DNA of 39,164 nucleotides, from the NCBI GenBank assembly GCA_016235545.1, contig JACRKB010000092.1, positions 1 through 39,164 of the forward strand. The letters are read 5' to 3'. This DNA comes from Verrucomicrobiota bacterium. GTDB lineage: Bacteria > Verrucomicrobiota > Verrucomicrobiia > Limisphaerales > SXTU01. Under the pieces are notes generated by a model. It saw only the letters and a program-made list of their open reading frames with translations. It made no database searches and was not told the origin of the DNA. The position numbers and the translations under genes were made by a program. Below, piece by piece: positions 33,151-39,164 of this stretch (position 1 is the first letter of the stretch; each line of letters opens with the position of its first letter).

Positions 33151-34017
33151 TCAAATTGGCTCGCCGCTGACCTTCGTCAAGGCGTGATACTTCTCAATGA
33201 GCTGCTTCGACATCGCGCCGGGCTGGCCGGTGCCGATGACGCGGCCATCAATCTTCACGACTGGGATGATCTCCGCGCCGGTGCCGGTGAGGAAGCATTC
33301 GTCGGCATTGTAGAGGTCGTAGCGCGTGAGGTTCGGCTCGCCGGTCTTGAGGCCCAGTTCGCGGCCCAGGTCCAGCGCCGTGGCGCGGGTGATGCCGTAG
33401 AGCGCGCCGGCGGAGAGGGGCGGGGTGAGCAGTTCGTTGCCTTTGATGATGAAAATGTTGTCGCCCGTGCACTCGGCCACGTAGCCGTCGGAGTTGAGCA
33501 TGATGGCCTCCTCGACGCCGGCGTTGTTGGCCTCGATCTTGGCGAGGATGTTGTTCAAGTAGTTGAGCGACTTGATGGCCGGGTTGACGGCGTTGTGCAG
33601 GTTGCGCGTGGTGGCCACGGTGACGATGTCCATGCCACGCGCATACAGCTCGGGCGGGTAAAGCTGGATTTTGCCGACGATGACGATGACGGAGGGTTCT
33701 TTGCAGCGGTTGGGGTTCAACCCAAGCGTGCCCACGCCGCGCGTGACGACGAGGCGTATGTAGCCGTCGGTGATTTTGTTCTTCCGGCAGGTGTCCAGGA
33801 CCGCCTTGGTCATCTGGGCGGGCGTCATCGGAATCGTGAGCAGGATGGCCTTGGCCGAGTAGTAGAGGCGGTCGATGTGCTCCTTGAGCTTGAAGACCTT
33901 CCCGTGGTAGGCGCGGATCCCCTCGAAGATGCCGTCGCCATAGAGCAGGCCGTGGTCGAACACGGAGATCTTGGCCTTGCCCTCGTCGTAAAACTTCCCG
34001 TCAATATAGACTTTCAT
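33151..34017 (-). CDS. ilvE: Branched-chain / D-amino-acid aminotransferase (PLP fold type IV)
   Basis: 288 residues from ATG 34017. The frame is open far upstream, but MKVYIDGKFYDEGKAKISVF is the normal start of the family. The PLP lysine is Lys149 in PAIKSLNYLNN, followed by EEAIMLNSDGYVAECTGDNI (the phosphate/substrate loop). The FDHGLLYGDGIFEGIRAY segment with the dimer arm is standard for IlvE and also for D-alanine aminotransferase-like proteins. It transfers the amino group between branched-chain keto acids and glutamate, most likely as the last step of Ile, Leu and Val synthesis. It starts the ilvE-mcsA-mcsB run. Confidence 0.9.
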   Translation of the reverse strand: MKVYIDGKFYDEGKAKISVFDHGLLYGDGIFEGIRAYHGKVFKLKEHIDRLYYSAKAILLTIPMTPAQMTKAVLDTCRKNKITDGYIRLVVTRGVGTLGLNPNRCKEPSVIVIVGKIQLYPPELYARGMDIVTVATTRNLHNAVNPAIKSLNYLNNILAKIEANNAGVEEAIMLNSDGYVAECTGDNIFIIKGNELLTPPLSAGALYGITRATALDLGRELGLKTGEPNLTRYDLYNADECFLTGTGAEIIPVVKIDGRVIGTGQPGAMSKQLIEKYHALTKVSGEPI

Positions 34018-34348
34018 GTCGAAACTTCCCGTCAGCGTAGGGGAACGGCGCAAAACGGCGCAACACAGGAATTGGGAAGCGGGAGCAGAAGGGCGCGACC
34101 TGAGGCGCTGCCCCCGTTTTCTCCCTCGCTCCGCGAGGAACGAGCGGGGCCGCAGAGGGAGCCTCGGCTTTGCCGCAAACCCTCCTCTCCCCAACCCTCT
34201 CCTCCCTCCGATGGAAGCGAGGGTGTCCGCGCAAGCAACGAGAGGCTGTCTCAGTATCCGCCCCCACCGCTGGGGGACTGTAATTTCCGCTTCGCACGCC
34301 GGGGCCATCTGCTACGCTCCGTGCATCAACCTTAGCCCCGTGCTCCCT
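34018..34348. other. Divergent intergenic region between ilvE and the CehA-like gene
   Basis: 331 bp without a gene. It contains a poor inverted repeat, ccctcgctccgcgagg (34131 onward) with ggaagcgaggg (34213-34223), and a pyrimidine-rich run (ctcctctccccaaccctctc, 34181-34200) followed by ctcctccctccgatgg. Related wording (cacccctcgtccgatgaagg) occurs near 9894-9915, hinting at another repeat family. Promoters for both genes must lie here but cannot be pointed out. Confidence 0.5.
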
Positions 34349-36655
34349 ATGCGTGCGTCGTTGCTTGTCCTTTCACTCCTCTCCGCCTTCTCACTCAACT
34401 CACTCGCCGCCGCGCTGCCCATCGTCAGCGAGGTCGAGTGGCAGCCGTTCGTCGCGCAAGTGCGGCGGCTCATCGAGGCCACGGACTATCTCGGCGCGCC
34501 GTTCAGCGCGGCGGACAAGGCGGCGCTGAATACCGCGATGGCGTCGCCCGACCATCCGGCTGCTGTTGTGAAGCTTCAGGAAACCCTCGACCGCTACGCG
34601 CTCTTCGGTGTCCACATCAACCCGGAGATGCGTGTGAAGGTGGCCCAAGGCGACGCCAAGGCCGAGTTGATGCAGGACGGCTGGCGGCAGTTCCTCGTGA
34701 AGGTGGCGAACGAGTCCGGCACCACCGCGCCGCTCGCCGCTGTCAGCCCAAACGCGCAGTCCGTCCACAACGTCCGCGCGGCCACCACTCCGTCCGACAA
34801 ACTGCGGCGCGGCCAAGGCTCCCCGCCCACGCTCAAGGTCGCCGACCTCTGGCTTGACCTCCGCACTTACGACGCCCAACCGCTCCGCCCCGCGCTCTCC
34901 GGCCTCACCGTCGAGTATCGCATCGTGCAGCTCTACAGCCGCGACGCCGGCAAGCGTGAGGCGAAGATTGGCTTCAACGTCGGCCAAGGGACACAGGACA
35001 TCGGCTTCCGCAATGAAGTGGATTTGCTTTTCACCTGCCTGCCCGCGCCGGAAATCACGCTGGGCGTGAAGGACGAGAACAACAAACCCGCCACCGCCGG
35101 CTTCGTCATCCGCGACGCGCAGGGCCGCGTGTATCCGTCGCAGGCCAAGCGCCTCGCGCCGGACTTTGCCTTCCACCCGCAGGTCTATCGCATGGACGGC
35201 GAGAAGCTCCGTTTGCCCGAGGGCGATTACACCATCGAGTTCGACCGCGGCCCGGAGTCGGTGAAGCAGACGAGCAAGGTCAGCGTGACGAAGGCCACGA
35301 AGCGCCTCGACTTCAAGGTCGAGCGGTGGATTGACCCGATGAAGTTCGGCTACATCTCCGGCGACCACCACATCCACGCCGCCGGCTGCGCGCATTACAC
35401 GAACCCGACCGAGGGTGTCCACGCGCCGGACATGGTGCGGCACATCTTGGGCGAGGACTTGAAGGTCGGCGCGAACCTGACGTGGGGGCCGTGCTTCGAT
35501 TACCAAAAGCAGTTCTTCACCGGCAAGGACGACAAGGTTTCCCTGCATCCCTACGTGCTGCGCTACGACATCGAGGTCTCCGGCTTCGGCTCGCACCAGA
35601 GCGGGCACCTGTGTTTGTTGCGGCTGAAGGACCAGATGTATCCCGGCGGCGACTCGAAGAACCATTGGCCCACGCTCGGCTTGAACACGCTGCGCTGGGC
35701 GAAGGCGCAGGGCGCGCTCGTCGGCCCCGCGCACAGCGGCTGGGGCCTTAACCTCCCGACCGGCGACCTGCCCAGCTACGACCTCCCGCCCTTCAACGGC
35801 ATCGGCGCGAACGAATACATCATGGCCGTGACCCACACCGTGCCCGGCCCGGACAAGAAGCCCGTGCCCGCCGTGGACTTCCTCAGCATGGTGGACACGC
35901 CCTACGCGTGGGAGCTGAACATCTGGTATCACACGCTCAACGTCGGCTTCCGCACGCGCATCAGCGGCGAGACGGATTTCCCCTGCATCTACGGCGAGAA
36001 GGTCGGGCTGGGCCGCAGCTACGTGAAGCTCCCGGCGAAGTGGACTTACGAGGATTGGTGCGAGGGCATCCGCGTGGGGAACAACTATGTGAGCGACGGG
36101 AAGAGCCACTTGATTGACTTCAAGGTCAACAACACCTCACTCGGCGTGAACGGCAGCGAACTCAAGCTCGCTGCGCCCGGCATCGTGAAAGTCTCTGCGA
36201 AGGTCGCCGCCCGCCTCAACGACCAACCCGACGCCGCGATGAAGAACCGCCCTTACGCTCAGAAGCCCTACTGGGACATCGAGCGCGCCCGCGTCGGCGA
36301 GTCGCGCGAAGTCCCAGTGGAACTCATCGTCAATGGCAAGCCCGTCGCGACCGGGAGCATCCTCGCCGACGGCTCGCCGGTGAACCTCGTATTCGAGACG
36401 AAAATCGAGCGCAGCAGTTGGGTCGCGCTGCGCATCCTGCCCAGCAGCCACACGAATCCGATTTGGGTGATGGTCGGCGACCAGCCCGTGCGCGCCTCCA
36501 AGCGCAGCGCCGAGTGGTGCGCGAAGTCCTTGGAGCTTTGCTGGACTCAGAAGGACCGCACTTACGCCGCCGAGGAGAAGCCGCAGGCCCGGCAGGATTA
36601 CGAACACGCCCGGCAGGTCTATCGGAGGCTCCTCGCAGAGTCGCCGGTGGACTGA
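34349..36655 (+). CDS. Secreted CehA/McbA-like metallohydrolase
   Basis: 768 residues from ATG 34349, chosen because MRASLLVLSLLSAFSLNSLAA is a Sec signal; the frame is open 111 codons further up through the intergenic region. A beta-rich domain (about 150-330) comes first, then FGYISGDHHIHAAGCAHYTN with His340, His341 and His343 as likely metal ligands, GANLTWGPCFDYQ, and GPAHSGWGLNLPT. This is the PHP-like CehA/McbA pattern, a family that includes carbaryl hydrolase. Substrate is unknown; phosphoesters, lactones and carbamates are candidates. Large secreted members with Ig-like domains are common in Planctomycetes and Verrucomicrobiota. It is a single-gene unit. Confidence 0.8.
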   Translation: MRASLLVLSLLSAFSLNSLAAALPIVSEVEWQPFVAQVRRLIEATDYLGAPFSAADKAALNTAMASPDHPAAVVKLQETLDRYALFGVHINPEMRVKVAQGDAKAELMQDGWRQFLVKVANESGTTAPLAAVSPNAQSVHNVRAATTPSDKLRRGQGSPPTLKVADLWLDLRTYDAQPLRPALSGLTVEYRIVQLYSRDAGKREAKIGFNVGQGTQDIGFRNEVDLLFTCLPAPEITLGVKDENNKPATAGFVIRDAQGRVYPSQAKRLAPDFAFHPQVYRMDGEKLRLPEGDYTIEFDRGPESVKQTSKVSVTKATKRLDFKVERWIDPMKFGYISGDHHIHAAGCAHYTNPTEGVHAPDMVRHILGEDLKVGANLTWGPCFDYQKQFFTGKDDKVSLHPYVLRYDIEVSGFGSHQSGHLCLLRLKDQMYPGGDSKNHWPTLGLNTLRWAKAQGALVGPAHSGWGLNLPTGDLPSYDLPPFNGIGANEYIMAVTHTVPGPDKKPVPAVDFLSMVDTPYAWELNIWYHTLNVGFRTRISGETDFPCIYGEKVGLGRSYVKLPAKWTYEDWCEGIRVGNNYVSDGKSHLIDFKVNNTSLGVNGSELKLAAPGIVKVSAKVAARLNDQPDAAMKNRPYAQKPYWDIERARVGESREVPVELIVNGKPVATGSILADGSPVNLVFETKIERSSWVALRILPSSHTNPIWVMVGDQPVRASKRSAEWCAKSLELCWTQKDRTYAAEEKPQARQDYEHARQVYRRLLAESPVD

Positions 36656-36660
36656 CGCTT

Positions 36661-36728
36661 GGAGGGGGCACTCCTCTCCATTATCAACGAAGCGGTGCCA
36701 ACGCATTGGGACGAAGAGTGCCCTCCTC
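36661..36728. repeat. Small palindrome downstream of the CehA-like gene
   Basis: The arms ggagggggcactcctc (36661-36676) and gaagagtgccctcctc (36713-36728) are imperfect reverse complements about 36 bp apart, a few bases after the stop codon. It could act as a terminator or as an mRNA 3' stabiliser; there is no U-tract. Confidence 0.55.
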
Positions 36729-36771
36729 ACGGCTGTCATCGGGCCATTGCCACGCACCTTTGCGTGTCTGG

Positions 36772-36950
36772 CTAATTCGGAGCCACGCAGTTGAGCGACG
36801 GATCAAACACGGACCAGCAGGCGACTGTCTTGACGAAGCCCGCCGTGTTCGCCACCACCATTTGGTGTGCGCGTGCAGCTCCTTGGGAGGATGCGCCTGC
36901 CTCGTCCCCATCCGTGTTTCATCTGTGTTCCATCTGAGGCAAGAAATCGT
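36772..36950. repeat. Repeat R1, copy B
   Basis: The 179 bp align along their whole length with 20532-20722: ctaat[t/c]cg, gcagttgagc, caaacacgga, cagcaggcgact, ttcgccacc, ctccttg, cgtccccatccgtgttt, tctgtgttccatc and aagaa(a)tcg occur in the same order. The left end has lost nine bases relative to copy A. The ends are inverted (acggatcaaacacgga with tccgtgtttcatctgtgttc). It lies against the truncated LysR fragment. It holds no gene. Confidence 0.8.
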
Positions 36951-37141
36951 TGGCCAATCCGTCGGTGTGAGCACACGGGTTTGCCCACGCTGACAAAAAA
37001 CCGACAGGCAACAACCTCTTCAAGCGCCTTGCGGCCGTGGCTGATGGCGGGCTGCGTCACTAAAAACTCCTGCGCCGGGCCTGAAAAGCCGTCTGAACTT
37101 GCCAAGTTGGAGAAGGCGCGGAGCTGCGTGCTGTCGAGTGG
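36948..37141 (-). pseudogene. LysR-type regulator remnant (HTH part only)
   Basis: The minus strand from 37141 reads PLDSTQLRAFSNLASSDGFS, then GPAQEFLVTQPAISHGRKAL, then EEVVACRFFVSVGKPV and HRRIGQRFL. This follows the LysR winged-helix pattern LxxLRxFxxLAxxxSFxxAAxxLxVTQPAISHxIKxLEE-LGxxLFxRxGK. An in-frame TAG (37142-37144) separates it from the nearest ATG (37150), several conserved residues are changed (AA to PA, LF to FF), and the match ends where repeat R1 copy B begins. The effector domain is gone. It lies divergently beside nrtA, the usual place for a nitrogen- or CO2-responsive LysR regulator of such transporters, so it is probably the dead former regulator. Confidence 0.7.
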
Positions 37142-37279
37142 CTAGCTCATGTAGGAATCTGTTTCATCTGTTGCCGGAATCTCTTTCAGCAGGCGCGGGC
37201 TGGCGCGCGGGGCGGTTGGCATCGCGCCCGCTAAAGCCCGTCACGAGTGAACAACACTGGCTCGGACAACCTGCTGAAC

Positions 37280-38569
37280 ATGAACAAGCCCAACCATCCC
37301 ATCCTCACCAACACTGCCTCACGCCGTCGCTTCATCTCTCGCGTCGGCCAAACCCTCGGTGCCGGCGCGCTGCTTGGCGCCCTGCCTCGCGGCTGGGTCG
37401 GCAGCGTGTATGCCAGCGACGCGCCGGAAACCGCCAAGCTCCGCTGCGGCATCATCGCGCTGACGGACAACTCGCCACTGGTCATCGCGGCGGAGAAGGG
37501 CTTCTTCAAGAAATACGGCGTGGACGTGACCATCGCCAAGGGCGCGAACTGGGCGGCCATCCGCGACTCGCTCTCCTCGGGCGACAACCAGCTCACGCAC
37601 ATGCTCATCGGCATGCCCATCGCCAGCACGATGGGCCTGCTCGGCTCGCCGAAGAAGCCGATGGTCATCCCGTGGCTGCTCAACCGCAACGGCCAGGCCA
37701 TCACGCTCAAGGCCGAGTGGAAGGGCAAGGTGGGCGCCGACCCGAAGGCGATCAAGCCCTTCGTGGACAAAGCGAAAAAACTCGGCGAGCCGCTCGCGTT
37801 TGCCATGACGTTTCCGCCGGGGACGCACGCCATGTGGATGCGTTACTACCTCGGTGCCGGCGGCATCAACCCCGACAAGGACGTGGCGCTCATCACCATC
37901 CCGCCGCCGCAGATGGTGGCGAACATGAAGGTCGGCAAGATGGACGGCTATTGCGTCGGCGAGCCGTGGAACGCCCGCGCCATCGCGGACAAGATTGGCT
38001 TCACAAGCGTCACCACGCAGGAAATGTGGAAGGACCACCCGGAGAAGGTCTGCGCGTTCACCGCGGAGTTCGCCGAGAAGAACCCCAAGACCGTGAAGGC
38101 CGTGCTCAAGGCCCTGCATGAGTCCAGCGGGTGGCTCGACGATCTGAAGAACCGTCCCGAGCAGTGCGAGATTGTCAGCCGGCCCACCTACATCAACTGC
38201 GACAAGGACATCATCCTGGGCCGCCTGCTGGGCAAGCTCGATTACGGCGATGGCCGTCCGGCGGTGCAGGACGATTTCTACATGCACTTCAGCAAGCGCA
38301 ACTGCAATTACCCGCAGCCCAAGTATGCCAAGTGGTGGCTCACGCAGTTCCGCCGCTGGGGCATGGTCACGGGCGCGCCGGACTACGAGGGCGTCGCCAA
38401 GCAGGTCATGCGCGGCGACATCTACACCGAGGCCATGAAGGAGATCGGCGTCACCGACCGCACGCAGGACGACTCCGGCTGGGAAATGTTTGACGGTGTG
38501 AAGTTCGACCCCAAGGGCGACTTGGAGGCGTATGCCAAGGGCTTCGCCGTGAACAGCGCCAAAGGCTGA
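37280..38569 (+). CDS. nrtA: Nitrate-type ABC transporter substrate-binding protein, Tat-exported
   Basis: 429 residues from ATG 37280; GTG 37247 is in frame 11 codons earlier. A twin-arginine signal (ASRRRFISRVGQTLGAGALL) precedes the mature NrtA/CmpA/SsuA-type protein: CGIIALTDNSPLVIAAEKGF, FKKYGVDVTIAKGANWAAIR, MDGYCVGEPWNARAI (a segment typical of nitrate/bicarbonate members), then DYEGVAKQVMRGDIYT. It binds nitrate, or possibly bicarbonate or cyanate, in the periplasm and delivers it to the NrtB permease. A small membrane protein gene follows after 36 bp, then nrtB. The Tat signal links it to tatA-tatC in this window. Confidence 0.88.
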   Translation: MNKPNHPILTNTASRRRFISRVGQTLGAGALLGALPRGWVGSVYASDAPETAKLRCGIIALTDNSPLVIAAEKGFFKKYGVDVTIAKGANWAAIRDSLSSGDNQLTHMLIGMPIASTMGLLGSPKKPMVIPWLLNRNGQAITLKAEWKGKVGADPKAIKPFVDKAKKLGEPLAFAMTFPPGTHAMWMRYYLGAGGINPDKDVALITIPPPQMVANMKVGKMDGYCVGEPWNARAIADKIGFTSVTTQEMWKDHPEKVCAFTAEFAEKNPKTVKAVLKALHESSGWLDDLKNRPEQCEIVSRPTYINCDKDIILGRLLGKLDYGDGRPAVQDDFYMHFSKRNCNYPQPKYAKWWLTQFRRWGMVTGAPDYEGVAKQVMRGDIYTEAMKEIGVTDRTQDDSGWEMFDGVKFDPKGDLEAYAKGFAVNSAKG

Positions 38570-38605
38570 ACTTGTTTCCGCGCCCAACCTCAATGAATGC
38601 CCGCC

Positions 38606-38872
38606 ATGAACACGCTCAAACGCCACCTGTGGATTCGTGCCTGCTGCCAGCGCCCGGTCTGGCGGCGGGCGGCGCTGATCGGGCTGACAATCGGCCTGCT
38701 TCAGGCGGTCGTGCATCAGGGCGAGCATTGGGTGCATCACGAAGTCAACCTGTCAGTCGTTGTCAAAACTTTATGCTCCCCGCTCATCACCTTCGCCGTC
38801 GCGTTCCTTTCGGGCGCGGCGGCGTGGGTGGAACAGCAGTTGCCGGCTGAACCCGACTCTCTCCAATCATGA
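38606..38872 (+). CDS. Small membrane protein between nrtA and nrtB
   Basis: 88 residues from ATG 38606 (ATG 38597 is also in frame). The N-terminus is basic (MNTLKRHLWIRACCQRPVWR), followed by two hydrophobic segments, AALIGLTIGLLQAVVHQG and LITFAVAFLSGAAAWV. His residues cluster between them (VVHQGEHWVHHEVN), which could be metal-binding or functional. The stop overlaps the nrtB ATG (ATGA). I do not recognise the family; its place inside the operon suggests an accessory of the transporter. Confidence 0.65.
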   Translation: MNTLKRHLWIRACCQRPVWRRAALIGLTIGLLQAVVHQGEHWVHHEVNLSVVVKTLCSPLITFAVAFLSGAAAWVEQQLPAEPDSLQS

Positions 38873-39164
38873 AAGCATTCAAATTCGACTGGCTCATCCT
38901 CCCGCTCATCGGCGTCGCTGTGGTGCTTCTGATGTGGCAAATCTCCAGCAAGACGTGGGCGAAGGAACTGCCCACGCCTCATAAAACCTGGGAGGCCAGC
39001 AAGGACTACGTGATGAAGCCGTTCGAAAAGCGCGGCGAGATGGACCAGGGCATTCTCCTGCTGGCCACATACAGTTTGAAGCGTGTGGCCTACGGGTTCA
39101 CGCTCGGCATCCTGATCGCCACCCCGCTCGGCTTCCTGCTCGGATCGAGCGCGACGTTCTTCAA
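38869..39164 (+). CDS. nrtB: Nitrate-type ABC transporter permease, N-terminal part (cut by window edge)
   Basis: The first 98 residues are visible. There is an N-terminal membrane helix (WLILPLIGVAVVLLMWQI), a periplasmic stretch (ELPTPHKTWEASKDYVMKPF), then LATYSLKRVAYGFTLGILIA and TPLGFLLGSSATFF, the start of the BPD_transp_1 core with the SLxRVxxGFxxxxxxxxPLGxxxG pattern of NrtB/SsuC/TauC permeases. It should form the membrane channel for the NrtA substrate; the ATPase genes would lie beyond the window. The start overlaps the stop of the preceding gene by 4 bp, showing translational coupling. Confidence 0.88.
   Translation, partial: MKAFKFDWLILPLIGVAVVLLMWQISSKTWAKELPTPHKTWEASKDYVMKPFEKRGEMDQGILLLATYSLKRVAYGFTLGILIATPLGFLLGSSATFF

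Overview
The window looks like a chromosomal segment of a high-GC, Gram-negative, free-living bacterium, most probably a member of the Verrucomicrobiota (Pedosphaera/Limisphaera-like). This is inferred from the mix of genes: a prepilin-type protein with a C-terminal FSDGH motif, a TMTC-like membrane protein with TPRs, a formylglycine sulfatase, a PQQ-type propeller, a CehA-like hydrolase, McsA/McsB beside a Tol-Pal system, and gene starts that mostly lack a Shine-Dalgarno sequence. No rRNA, tRNA, CRISPR array, transposase or phage gene was recognised.

Layout. 0-5.8 kb: two M16 zinc peptidases (the first cut by the window edge), an SDR oxidoreductase, an atypical Ser/Thr kinase, a CPBP membrane protease and a ComF phosphoribosyltransferase. 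5.9-11.2 kb: TMTC-like protein, secreted sulfatase and a PQQ-like propeller. 11.4-18.5 kb, all on the minus strand: an envelope cluster in the order tolQ, zinc-ribbon membrane protein, tolR, (large inverted repeat), tolA/tonB-like, tolB, pal, tatA, tatC. 18.7-24.4 kb: periplasmic rhodanese, PaaK/CapK-type adenylate-forming ligase, EamA-like membrane protein, a response-regulator remnant, a lipoprotein with a pseudopilin, and a TIGR04283-type glycosyltransferase. 24.7-31.4 kb: an orphan oligopeptide-type binding lipoprotein, DUF554 protein, lipoprotein plus rhodanese pair, RbsD/FucU protein, Gfo/Idh/MocA oxidoreductase and a Uma2 nuclease-fold protein. 31.5-34.0 kb, minus strand: ilvE, mcsA, mcsB (protein arginine phosphorylation). 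34.3-39.2 kb: a CehA/McbA-like metallohydrolase, a decayed LysR regulator, and the start of a nitrate-type ABC importer (nrtA, small membrane protein, nrtB cut by the window end).

The most distinctive feature is between the genes. Nearly every longer gap holds an imperfect inverted repeat, from at least eight sequence-distinct families. Some have two or three copies in the window, one has arms of about 108 bp inside the tol cluster, and one short repeat sits in frame inside a gene. Two regulator remnants (response regulator and LysR) end where such repeats begin. The best candidates for new biology are the double-zinc-ribbon membrane protein between tolQ and tolR, the TatC with a roughly 210-residue Pro/His-rich N-terminal extension, and the repeat families themselves.
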